A stretch of 64,000 nt of DNA from Dactylis glomerata (Eukaryota; Streptophyta; Magnoliopsida; Poales; Poaceae). The DNA is taken from NCBI GenBank assembly GCA_007115705.1, contig QXEO01000821.1, positions 1,352,884-1,416,883 of the forward strand, written 5' to 3'. The notes beneath the pieces were generated by a model. It was not told where the DNA came from. It saw nothing but the letters and a program-made list of their open reading frames with translations, and ran no database searches. The position numbers and the translations under genes are program-made. Shown piece after piece: positions 11,951-22,697 of this stretch (the first letter of the stretch is position 1; every line of letters starts with the position of its first letter).

Positions 11951-13686
11951 CGTTATCAGCACGCTCGACAATCTGAGCGATTTCGAGAACAAAGAGATCG
12001 AAGAACAAAGAGGAAGCACACGGGCGTCTGCCTCCATCGTTGGAAGAACAAGGCATACACCTTGCTGCTAATCGGTAAGAACATTATAGAATAGAAGTCC
12101 TCGACCAAGAAGGTAAGCAACAACTTAGCCTTCTTCAATACAAGATGTTCTTACCGTCACCGACGACACACATCCCGGTGGCAAACCTGGAGGATGGCCG
12201 GCGCGACGTCCACCCGCGGCGGTTGGGCCATGTGGCAACACGCTCCGGCGCGGCTCTGTCTCCCCCGTCGACGACGCCCGCGCCGCGAAGAATCCGACAC
12301 GGCGGCGACCTCGACCGGCTTCACCGGTGGCCAGCCGCACGCGCGTCCTGGACCTCCGGCGGTTGCGCAGTGTGCACGCCGGAGCGCGCGGCCTCGCTCG
12401 CGTGATGACACTCTTCCCAGCGCAGATCCCCGCGGCGCACTTGGTCCTCGCGACCGGCAGCTCGGCGACGCGCGCAGCCCAGAAGCCACTCTCGGTGGCG
12501 ACGGCTAACGGTCGCGAGGGTCTCCCGGCTGCAGGCCCGCGGCGGCGGCCAACTAGGCCGGAGAACGGCGCGCGCAACGGCCCTCTACTCCATTGCCGCT
12601 GCTCTAGACAAAGACAGCGCCCAATGCGCTCGTCGGACCTTGGCGGCTTGGCCCCGGCGCGACCTCCCGAACGCCACCCCGCGGCGAAGCCCCTTCACCG
12701 GCGTGGCTCGATTCGGCGGCCGGCCCATCACCGGCACGACATTGCTCGCTGCGGCGACCAGCACCGCGACGACTCGGCCGTCCAAGGCGCAGCGGTCGGG
12801 GCTCCATGCCTCGTGCGGCAACAGCCCAGGAAAAAGGATAGGGATAAGAAACCTTATCCATTTGCTCATTTCGTATCAAGACCCTTGCACTTGCAGCGAT
12901 TGGCAAAGTCGCCTAACAGTGTGTCCAAGATTGAAATAAATAAGACAAATATGCTAGTATTTTTCAGTTTATTTCAGTTATGTACTATATATCTGTTGAG
13001 TACGATGTATTCCAGAAAATATATGTGATGTAATATATTTCCATATGTGCACATGTTGAAATAAATTACGTCCATTATTTTGCAATTGAAATTTCAATTT
13101 CTTGCAAATAAGGCAATCAATTCATCTTCATTGAGCTATTTTTGGTTCAATACGAGCAATAATTGATATGCAAAATTAAATGTCAATTTACCATCAATTA
13201 AGTCCAAAAATGCCATATAAGACACAAAATTGACTTAATTCGAAGTGAATTGATACGCAAAATCATTTTTCTTAAATGACAACTTCAAATTTATATATGG
13301 GATCACAAGGTAATGTGGCATCTACTGCATGGTGTGCAGATTATCCACAATATTGTGAGGTCTACATTTTGTCAAAATTGACACAATGACTACCTTCAAT
13401 GTGCTCTCCCATATATTTAAATCAAATCATAACATAAGGTGCTAAGAAAAAAAAGCATCTACTGACTTAGGTCAGATTATGCTTTTTAGTACTGATAGAT
13501 GTACCCCATAAATATGGTGATTATCTACAATGTGTTATGATAGATGATTTGAGGCCTACACTAAAACCCAAGTGTTCACTTGAGTTTACAAGATTTTGCA
13601 ATTTTTATTACAACATAACCAAGATGACTTTAATTTACATACATGTAAATTAATCAAATCTCTGGTTCTCGTTCATGTAGGACAAT
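11951..13686 (+). other. long leader of the copia element with a GC-rich block
   Basis: The leader starts CGTTATCAGCACG, the likely primer-binding site; I did not assign its tRNA. About 12150-12850 is strongly GC-rich and carries overlapping Arg/Ala/Pro-rich frames on both strands. About 12900-13680 is AT-rich and ends in TTCATGTAG just before the gag ATG, which resembles a splice acceptor. The leader may therefore contain a 5' UTR intron. The frames in the GC block look like composition-driven noise. Confidence 0.55.
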
Positions 13687-14748
13687 ATGGCCGCTAAAGA
13701 TTTTGAAGAGCTTGCGCTCGACGGACATAACTACCCTACATGGGCAATGGATGTTAAGATTAGTCTTTCATCCCGTGGTATTGCAGGTGCACTCATACCA
13801 CCTGAGAATCCTCCTCAGGAGGGAGATGCACAAGTAATTGAGCAACAGAAATATACTGCCTTATCCCTCATAAGGCAACATATTCACCCAGATTTGAAAT
13901 CTGAATATTTGATGGAGGAATCTCCAAGCAATATGTGGCAATCACTTAAAACAAGATATGAACAGCAAAAGGCCGTCATACTGCCTGAAGCTAGTCATGA
14001 ATGGACCCATTTAAGACTCCAGGATTTCAAATCCGTTGGAGCTTATAACCATGAAGTCCATAAGATTTGTTCTAAATTGCGGTTTTGCGAGAAGGAACCT
14101 TCAGAACTGGAGAAGATAGAAAAGTCTCTATCAACTATGCTCCCTGCTGATAGGATCCTACAGCAACAATATCGTGCTAGGAATTACCAAGTTTATTCTG
14201 AACTTATACATGTACTCCTCCAGGCTGAGAAACATGATGAACTTCTTTTAAAGAATAGTCATCAACGCCCGGTTGGGGCTGCCCCTCTCCCCGAAGTACA
14301 TGCAAATTTTCAGAAAAACAATAAGTTCAATGGCTCATTTAAAGGCCAAACCAAGAACTTCAAAGGTAAATTCAACCGCAACTGCAACAAGAAATACAAG
14401 CCACACAATTCAGATAAGGGGAAGGGCAAAGCAAAGAACAAGTTCGATAAGACAATTCTTTGCCAGAAGTGTGGATGCTACAAGCATGTCACCAAGAAAT
14501 GCCGCACCCCAAGACATCTGGTAAACCTCTACCTGCAATCTATGGGACGTAACGGACATGCCCAAGGAGCAAGATATGAATCTCACTTCAATCTTTAACC
14601 TGATAATAACATGGAAGCGGGATGTTCGCAAGATGTTCAAGGAACACCAAGCAACACCAAAGAATTCCATCTACCACAGGACTCCATGGACAAGGAGAAC
14701 ATGATGATAGAATACGCCTCAAACGACGTGTTCGGGGACTTTGACTAG
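13687..14748 (+). pseudogene. copia gag with one nonsense codon
   Basis: ATG 13687 begins MAAKDFEELALDGHNYPTW, a typical copia gag start. The zinc knuckle CQKCGCYKHVTKKC (CX2CX4HX4C) is at about 14461-14502. The frame meets TAA at 14596-14598 after 303 residues, then stays open and coding-like to TAG at 14746-14748, ending NDVFGDFD. The TAA probably replaced CAA. It is also possible that the 303-residue form is the functional gag, since it already includes the zinc knuckle. Confidence 0.85.
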
Positions 14749-15017
14749 TCAATCAACTCCTTTAGATAATATATTTTATTTACATCCATCAGATTGTTGT
14801 AATAAAATAATAATAATATGTAAAGAACAATATGTATTGTATCAAACATATTATTAGTGTTGTTGGTATCATCACCCTATATTGTAAGGCACAATATGTA
14901 TTGTATCAGCACTTTGATATTAAGAAAGTTGTATGTATTCTATATATTCAATAGAAGTCTTTTCATCACTGAAAATTCTACATTTTAATATATAGATTTC
15001 TACGGGTGTCAATCCAA
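14749..15017 (+). other. AT-rich spacer between gag and pol
   Basis: Very AT-rich, with stops in all frames and repeated ACAATATGTATTGTATCA near 14827 and 14889. It separates gag and pol, which are also in different frames. It may act as an intron that permits a spliced pol message. Its end, TATAGATTTCTACGG, contains an AG but is not a strong acceptor. Confidence 0.5.
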
Positions 15018-18000
15018 ATGGAGGAGGAAATGTGCCTTGTGGACAGTGGTACCACAAACTCTATACTTAGGGAAATAAAATATTTTCAAACTCTCAAAAA
15101 GTTAAATGGAAATATTTTAACAATCGCTGGACGCGATGCGGTAATTGTTGGCACAGGACGTGCAATATTTACCCTCCCTATGGGTACGCAAATTATAATT
15201 GAGGATGCTTTATTGTATCCCAATTCAACTCGTACCCTCATTGGTTACAAAGATATCCGCAAAAATGGATTTCACATTGAAACCCATGAGGACAACAAAG
15301 AGGAATATCTCCTCTTTACCAAAGACAACGGATATGGCAAACAAATATTTGAGAAAATTCCTTCTTTATCATTAGGATTGTACTACACATACATAAAACC
15401 CGTAGCACATGTTGCGTATAAGGTAATTTTTCAAAATGTCAATGCATTTCAAATTTGGCATGATCGCCTAGATCATCCTGGTATCGGGATGATGAGAAAA
15501 ATTATCTGCAATTCCAATGGTCATGACTTAAATGAAGCTAAATTCCCACAATCTTCGGATTTCATGTGCACTGCATGTGCTACTGGGAAACTCATTTTAA
15601 GACCTTCTCATCTTAAAATCCAAGCGGAACCACTCCAATTCCTTGAACGAATTCAAGGTGATATTTGTGGTCCTATCCAACCATTGTCTGGACCTTTTAG
15701 GTATTTCATGGTTCTCATAGATGCTTCTACACGATGGTCCCATGTGTGTCTATTATCCACACGAAACCATGCATTTGCCAAAATAATGAGACAAGTTATT
15801 AAATTACAAGCTCATTATCCCGAGAATCGAATCAAATCAATTCGAATGGACAACGCTGCTGAGTTTTCCTCGCGAGCCTTCAATGATTATTGCATGGCAC
15901 TAGGAATTGAAGTTCAGCACTCGGTCCCATATGTCCACACTCAAAATGGTTTGGCCGAATCTCTAATAAAGAGAATTAAGCTCATAGCACGACCTTTGCT
16001 AATGAATTGCAACTTACCAACTTCGTGTTGGGGTCATGCAGTTTTACATGCTGCTGACTTAATTCAATTGCGACCAACTGCATATCACAACACTTCCCCT
16101 CTGCAATTAGTACGTGGAAATCTACCTAATATTTCCCATCTGCGTAAATTTGGATGCGCCACATATGTGCCAATCTCACCACCGCAGCGTACACCCATGG
16201 GCCCACACAGGAAATTGGGGATCTATGTGGGGTACAAATCACCGTCAATAATCAAGTACCTTGAACCCCTCACAGGGGATCTATTCACAGCCCGTCACGC
16301 TGATTGCATCTTTAATGAGGATCATTTCCCGGCATTAGGGGGAGATATCAAGTACCAAAAAGAATGCCCGGAAATCGATTGGAATGCCCATGGCATTTCC
16401 TCCTCTAACCCACGTACTCAAGAAACCGAACTTCAAGTTCGTAAGATAATTAATTTGCAACATATAGCAAATAATCTGCCATATTCATTTACTAACTATA
16501 AAGGTGTCACTAAATCCTACAATCCTGCAATAAATACGCCTGAAAGAGTGGAGGTACCAACAAAAACCACTCAACCCCCTATTCAAAATAAGAGGGGGAG
16601 AAGTATGACCATAAAATAGGATTCAGCTCCTCGCAAGCAATAAAGGAAACAGGGGAAGAAACCCTCTGAACAAGTAAATGTAAAACAGGACTCAGCTCCT
16701 CGCAAGCAACAAAGGAAACAGAGGAAGAAACCCTCTGAAGAAGTAAATGTAAATCAACCTAGCATTGATAATCCAGTGGAAGGACAACCTCCACAACCCA
16801 GCTCAGTTGTGCACTCAATGACTGGGACATCGGAAAACCCAGACTCAACCGTATTGGGAAATCACGACGAGTCAACAAGGGTAAATGAAATTTCCACAAA
16901 CTATATAGACTCTGGAGAATCTTACAACCGTAAGTCTACAATTGTCGACATAAATTTCTCTACTACAATTGCAAACAACCTTCTAAATGATCATGATCCA
17001 AAGACCATGGCAGAGTGTGAGAAACGCTCCGACTGGCCTAAATGGAAGGATGCAATCCAAGTAGAATTAGCCTCGCTCAATAAACGAAAGGTATTCACCG
17101 AAGCAATACCTACACCTCCCAAAGTTTTCCCTGTGGGATTTAAATGGGTTTTCGTTCGTAAGCGGAACGAAAACAATGAGGTGGTGAGATATAAAGCAAG
17201 GCTTGTAGCCCAAGGTTTCACGCAGAGACCAGGCATTGATTTCAATGAAACTTATTCTCCAGTAATGAGTGGTATTACATTCCGATACCTCATATCTATG
17301 GCAGTACAAAATCGTCTATCTATGCAGTTGATGGACGTAGTGACCGCTTACCTTTACGGCTCACTTGATTCAGACATCTATATGAAGGTTCCTGATGGAG
17401 TACCAAATCCGAATCCAAACGCAAAACGCAACGTATATTGTGTAAAACTAAATAAGTCTTTATATGGCTTAAAACAGTCGGGACGCATGTGGTACAACCG
17501 ACTTAGTGAGTTCCTATTGAAAAAGGGATACTCCAACAATGATGATTGTCCATGTGTCTTCATCAAAAAGTCTGAAACTGGATTTTGCATTATTTCAGTG
17601 TATGTTGATGATCTTAATATCATTGGCAACACACGAGATATTGATGAAGCACGCAATCACCTAAAGACGGAATTTGAGATGAAGGATTTGGGTAAAACCA
17701 AATTTTGCTTAGGATTACAACTCGAGCACCTTCCCTCAGGTATTTTGGTTCATCAAACCGCCTATATCCAGAAAATATTGGAGAAATTCAATATGGACAA
17801 ATCCTATCCATCCAAAACTCCCATGGTTGTTCGATCTCTAGACGTAGAGAAAGATCAATTTAGACCAAGGGATAATGGAGAAGAGATACTGGGATCTGAA
17901 GTTCCATATCTCAGTGCTATTGGAGCGCTTATGTATCTTGCAAATTGCACTAGGCCTGATATTGCATTTGCAGTAAATTTACTAGCTAGACATAGCGCAG

Positions 18001-18626
18001 CTCCTACTAAACGCCATTGGACGGGAGTTAAGAATATCTTTCGATATCTCCAAGGCACAAAGGATCTTGGCCTATTCTTTCAATTTCAGAGAAATCTGGA
18101 CATTGATATGATTGGGTATACCGATGCTGGCTACTTATCAGACCCCCATAATGCCAGGTCGCAAACCGGTTTTGTGTTCCTACATGGTGGGACAGCCATC
18201 TCATGGAAGTCTTCTAAACAGACCCTAGTGGGTACATCCACCAATCATTCTGAAATAATCGCATTATATGAGGCATCACGCGAATGCGTATGGCTTCGCA
18301 GAATGATAAACCACATACAACAATCATGTGGTAAAGGTTCTATTGAATCTCCAACCATTATCTACGAAGATAATGCTGCTTGTGTTGCTCAGATGCAAAC
18401 GGGTTACATAAAGAGCAATATCACTAAACATATTGCACCTAAATTGTTTTATCCTCATGAATTACAAAAGAGTGGGGATATAAACATCTTGCAAGTTAAA
18501 TCATGCGATAATCTCGCTGACCTATTCACAAAGTCTCTACCAGCTTCAACATTTGAAAAATATGTTCGTGGAATTGGTATGCGACGACTTCATGATTTGC
18601 AAGGATCAGGGGGAGTATCTCTCTGA
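15018..18626 (+). pseudogene. copia pol (protease, integrase, RT, RNase H), two nonsense codons
   Basis: One frame runs from the first ATG (15018) to TGA 18624-18626. Protease: CLVDSGTTNS. GAG-pre-integrase: IWHDRLDHPG. Integrase acidic residues: IQGDICGP, RMDNAAEF and GLAESLIKR. RT begins near 17000, with YVDD at about 17602. RNase H shows YTDAGYL, HSEIIAL and YEDNAAC. Stops TAG 16617-16619 and TAA 16641-16643 fall in the linker between integrase and RT, in the first unit of a 69-bp tandem duplication. The catalytic motifs are intact, so the copy was probably active shortly before the stops arose. Confidence 0.93.
16617..16754 (+). repeat. in-frame 69-bp tandem duplication in copia pol
   Basis: Units 16617-16685 and 16686-16754 are each 23 codons and nearly identical. 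Unit 1 has TAG and TAA where unit 2 has CAG and CAA. Confidence 0.9.
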
Positions 18627-19087
18627 ATTTTAACCCATTCAAACATTATATTACACTCTTTTTCCCTTTTATGAGTTTACTCACATGGTTCTCATCAAGG
18701 TTTTTAATGAGGTAATATCAACACAAGAATATATGTCATACCTCCTATTTTCCCCACCGGGGTTTTTAACGGATGTATACAAGACATATTAATTGTTCTC
18801 TAAACTTACCAATGAGTTTTATCCTTTTAAGGTTTTCTCATATAAGTTATCAAAGAGACAATAATCATTATATGTTGTACTATTTTCTCCTTACTTTTCC
18901 CACTGGGTTTTAAAGGAGTTTTTGACAACATATCAAATTTTAGTCTCCTCATATTTTTCCCACGGGGTTTTTGGGGGAGTTTATTCAAGAAAATTTATCG
19001 CTTGTGATCAAGGCCATTACATTCAAGATTATACAAGGAATACAAGACATACAAGACATACAAGAAGAATCTTTGTGCAAGGGGGAG
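18627..19087 (+). other. copia 3' untranslated region with repeated motif and polypurine tract
   Basis: Three copies of a motif close to TTTTCCCCACCGGGGTTTTT occur near 18749, 18894 and 18953, each able to form a short hairpin. The polypurine tract AAGGGGGAG (19079-19087) directly precedes the 3' LTR. Confidence 0.75.
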
Positions 19088-19331
19088 TGTTAGGAATAAA
19101 TTGCAACCGCTCTAGGCGGTTATTAGTATGCCCAAAGCACCCTTTCCGTACAGACATGTCTCTTGTGTATAGACACCTCTTCTCTCTCCCTCAGCAGTTG
19201 CATCTCTTGTAAACAGTCATGTCTCTTGTAACAGGCACCTCTTCGGAGGCACCCCAAAATCCTTGTATAAATAGGGCTTTGCCCATAAGCAATAAACACA
19301 AGTTTCACTCTCAATCATTTGAGTACTAACA
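19088..19331 (+). repeat. 3' LTR of the copia element
   Basis: 244 bp, starting TGTTAGGAAT and ending CTAACA, followed by the target duplication ATTTC. Confidence 0.95.
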
Positions 19332-19776
19332 ATTTCATCTCCGAGCTCCCATTAGGTCGATAGGGCCTTTGGGGGTTACCGATGGTGCCCTTATTGCCTC
19401 CTTCAGCGGTGGTGGACTACTTCAAAACTTATAATCGCCAAGAGTTATGTGTTTTATATTTCACGGTGCACTGCACTGCTGTAATTTAATATCTACTTCC
19501 ACGGTTCTGAAATAGCCTATTAGAACGTCTTATATTTTGGGACTGAGATATCAGGTCAAAACGTTAGTTTCGAGCTACAACTGTAGTCAAGGGAAACTGA
19601 AAACAAAATTCTTCAATTATAAGTACTCTTACTCACAATTCTTCTCTCTCACCTTTGGTACTACACTCTGCTTAATTTATTCTGACGTACGCACTCTAGT
19701 AACTCTATTTAAAAAATTACCAGTCGTTTGACCGTTTCCAGGGACAGGACACGCAGTGGCGCACGTTACCAGTACA
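19332..19776. other. flank between copia and CACTA element, no gene seen
   Basis: The first five bases are the right target duplication (ATTTC). The rest is mixed composition with no ORF above noise. It is the shared target-side DNA of the two neighbouring insertions. Confidence 0.6.
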
Positions 19777-19992
19777 CACTAGTGGGGACAGGGCCTCCAG
19801 TCCCGGCCCGTAAGGGCCTTTAGTCCCGGTTTGCAAACCGGGACTACAGAAGTGGGACTAAAGGCTAAACCTTTAGTCCCGGCCCGGTTACCAGCCGGGA
19901 CTGGAGGGTGTCCACGTGGGCGCCTCGGAGCGCATCCAGGGCCAGGACCTTTAGTCCCAGTTTGTAAGATGGACCGGAACTAAAGGGCATCT
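19777..19992 (+). repeat. CACTA terminal and subterminal repeats, left (3') end
   Basis: CACTAGTGGGGACAGGGCC is followed by several forward and inverted copies of CTTTAGTCCCGG/CCGGGACTAAAG. Such clusters are the binding region for the accessory transposon protein in characterised En/Spm elements. Confidence 0.85.
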
Positions 19993-20010
19993 GCAGATTT
20001 TGTTTTTTGC

Positions 20011-20047
20011 TTTAGGGTTTTAGGGTTTAGGGGTTTTAGGGTTTAGG
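20011..20047 (+). repeat. short telomere-like TTTAGGG array
   Basis: Imperfect head-to-tail TTTAGGG/TTTTAGGG units, about five copies. This is far too short for a telomere and lies inside the CACTA end. Confidence 0.7.
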
Positions 20048-20146
20048 TGTTCGGGGGATTAACGTGATGCCTCGTTTGGTGCCTTGTTTGGTGTTCGGGA
20101 ATTAGTTTATGCATATATATAAGATTAACTTATCTTACAAGCGAGC

Positions 20147-20172
20147 ATATATATATATATATATATATACAC
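20147..20172 (+). repeat. (AT)n microsatellite
   Basis: About 11 AT units. A similar shorter run occurs at about 20932-20947, inside an intron of the CACTA second gene. Confidence 0.8.
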
Positions 20173-20236
20173 ACAATTATATGGAGATCAGAATTATCGG
20201 GACTAGAGCCCGTCTATTCGATTACATGGACCAACA

Positions 20237-22326
20237 TCAGTAATGGCCCCTAGCTACACTAAATCGTCCTTTGTCGTCTATAGCTTCTGTCCTCAGAAAG
20301 GTCGCTAGCTCCTCTGCAACAGCAATCGCGCGTTGCTCTGGTAGGTACTTCTCCCGCATGGCCGTGTACTATATAAGAAGAGGAGATGAATATGAATATC
20401 AATCATGATAACAAAGAATGATGGGTAAAAATAGAGGTGTAAATGTTTATTGCTTACGTCGTATCTGTAATCCTTGTGCTCAGAGGTAAACGTGCGAATG
20501 GTCTCGCAAACGTAGTATCCACATAGATGCGTCCCCCGTGGCTGCTGGTCGCACTTTACGAGAATAGAATATATATAATCAAAATAATAATCTAGCATCA
20601 CAAATGTATTGAAAATAGAAGTATATCATACTACTACTTACCTGAGCCGCTCTAAAGGTCAGCTTCTCATGCCGGATACCGTCAGTCACGCACTTGAACC
20701 GCTTCCAAACCCTGCCTGACAAGGAAAATGATTTGCTAAGTTTTTCATTAATTGATATATCAGAAAATCATCGAAAGAGACCGATAGAGCGCAAGAATGA
20801 TTGAAATTACCCTTAGAGCATGTCCTGCAGGCTTTGGAACTGTTCCAAGGGTCTCGATAATGGGTCGAAGGCATCAACTCTTCCCTTATCAATTTGAATA
20901 TCCAACAGAATCCAGTGGTAGCTGCACATGTATATATATATATATATGTGTCAGTAACTTATCAATTACACTTATAAGTGAATGGACACAACAGAGTAAG
21001 ACCCTCACCTGAAGTTGTATGGAAACAGTATGTGGTCACAGAAATTTTGATCTGTTAGAAACCTTAGAAGGTTTTCCTCCGTCTCCTTGGGGTTATCAGT
21101 TAGCGTCGTTATATGTATTTTATCTGGGTCAATAAACCCAATATTTAGGATGTTCCTACTTTTACATTCCAGAATCTTCATTCTGCATAATAGAGTACAA
21201 GTCAGAACGGAACAAGTTATATGTAGACAATGAATTGAAATAACTAAACAAGTTATATGTAGACAACGAATTGAAAAACTTACAGACAATAGCAACTCAT
21301 AAGCGATTTGTCGAGGGCGTCGGCATTGTACATCTGGAAGAGTTCATCAAAGTCGATATGGATGTCTTCGGGACGGCCGTAGTACTCCCGTGGGACACGC
21401 GCCACGATCATCGTTCTCACATTCTTTGCTTCACTTAAGTACCATGTATGCAAGTAACGCATATTTGTTGGGAGATCATCAAACTTATCTTTGCTGACCA
21501 AAGGCGCTCCCATGACAAACTGTGGCTTAGGGGCTACCACAGCCTTGGGTAACCTGTCGTCTTGGGAAGCCAGAACGTCTTCAACACTTAGACCCCATTC
21601 AGCCGCCCACTTCTTTGCTAATTCCAAATCTTGCCCCTGCACCAGAGAGGGAACATTCTCGGGTAACACTCTGAGGGGTGGGATCGACTGTTTGGCCTGT
21701 TGTCCAAGCTGAGGAACGTCTGATCTTTTTTTGCTTGTAGTTGAACTTGATTTGCTCCCACTTGCACTTGCACGTGATCTGCTCTTTTTCCCTTCCTTCT
21801 GCAATGTGCGTGTATAGTCGTTAGGCTTATGGTGTAAGTCATACTATGATGGAAGGGTCGTGAAGTATTTTACATATGCTATTTGCTTCTCGGTGTATTC
21901 CGGGCGGGGCTCGGGTTCCTTCTTTTTCATCTGCGCATCATAATGTTCCTTTGCTATCCTGGCGTTTTCCTCGTCGGTACGATCATAAGGTCTGATAGGA
22001 AGATTAGCATAAGGTACCTTTGGGAGGGGCGACAGTTTGCGCTTTGGGGAGCTCCGTCGCTTAGAACTCATCGACGGAGCGTTCTTGCTGGCACGCTTCC
22101 GCTTAGTATCCTTAGCGGGCGGCGGCGGAGACGGCCGACCCAAGTCCGGCGGCGGTGATCGAGATGGACTCGTGTTGTGGTGGCCGTCGTCATGTGGATG
22201 GCTTGGAGGTGATGGAGGTGTAGGTGACCTGCGACGACTCGGAGGCGGTGTTGTCCTTGGGGCCGAGCCTGGAAGCTTGATGTAGTTCTTGTCCCATAGG
22301 ATGACTCCACCCAGTACTTCTCCGAG
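20237..22326 (-). pseudogene. CACTA second gene, 3' half: TNPA-like tail with ULP1-like protease exons
   Basis: Minus strand. A Pro/Ser/Lys-rich block (22326 to 21284) is followed by spliced exons at about 21184-21012, 20926-20811, 20708-20643, 20554-20459 and a last exon ending at TGA 20239-20237. GT/AG borders are visible; for example GTAAGT follows the exon end at 21284. The exons carry a ULP1/C48 cysteine-protease signature: His in YHWILLDIQ, Asp in RVDAFD and Cys in HLCGYYVCE. Stops at 21844-21846 (TAG) and 20813-20815 (TAA) break it. It is cut from its 5' half by the gypsy element at 22327. Confidence 0.78.
22322..22326 (+). repeat. target-site duplication CCGAG, left copy
   Basis: CCGAG precedes TGACAAGG and is repeated at 31380-31384 after the 3' LTR. 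Confidence 0.95.
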
Positions 22327-22660
22327 TGACAAGGGTATAGTTAATAGAGCCCGTTAGTTGAGTACCCCTGAGGCCCGATAAGCTAGGCCCAATTGTAATG
22401 ATAGTCGAATATGAGTTACTACCGTATGTCGATATTGTAATCTGTATCGAACCCTACCCGATCCTCGAGACCTGGCCACCTATATATAGGGGCCAGGAGG
22501 GGACGGTGTAGGGCAGATTGAAAGCAAGCCAGGTTGAACACCCAAGTTTACTTTCGATACACACCTATTTCGACTAACTTTACCTTCGATTTCATCCGAC
22601 GCCCTATCTCCCCGATCCTAAGTCCTTCATCTAGGACATTTGTCGAGTTAACCCTCGTCA
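22327..22660 (+). repeat. 5' LTR of the non-autonomous Tat element
   Basis: 334 bp, TGACAAGG to CCCTCGTCA. A TATA-like CTATATATAGG lies at about 22479. Three differences from the 3' LTR: T/C in GAATA(T/C)GAG, G/A in ATCT(G/A)TATC, and T/G in CGA(T/G)TTCAT. Confidence 0.95.
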
Positions 22661-22661
22661 A

Positions 22662-22682
22662 ATGGCACCGACCGTGGGGACT
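22662..22682 (+). other. primer-binding site of the Tat element
   Basis: ATGGCACCGACCGTGGGGAC follows the LTR, where the related element at 51558 has TTGGCGCCGACCGTGGGGAC. The primer tRNA was not assigned. The differences here create an ATG within the primer site. Confidence 0.7.
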
Positions 22683-22697
22683 CTGGGCGTTGGGATC

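Larger units (their letters stand above)
11707..19331 (+). mobile_element. full-length Ty1-copia retrotransposon, 7,625 bp
   Basis: Two 244-bp LTRs flank a gag gene and a pol gene in the usual copia order (protease, integrase, RT, RNase H). The 5-bp target duplication ATTTC is present at 11702-11706 and 19332-19336. The LTRs differ at two positions only, so the insertion is recent. Three in-frame stops in gag and pol suggest that this copy does not make complete proteins. Confidence 0.97.

Noticed and set aside
12125..12939. Overlapping long ORFs on both strands in the GC-rich copia leader
   Set aside because: High GC makes stops rare in all frames; compositions are Arg/Ala/Pro-rich and no domain is visible.
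20011..20047. True telomere or interstitial telomere site
   Set aside because: Only about five imperfect units, embedded in a transposon end.
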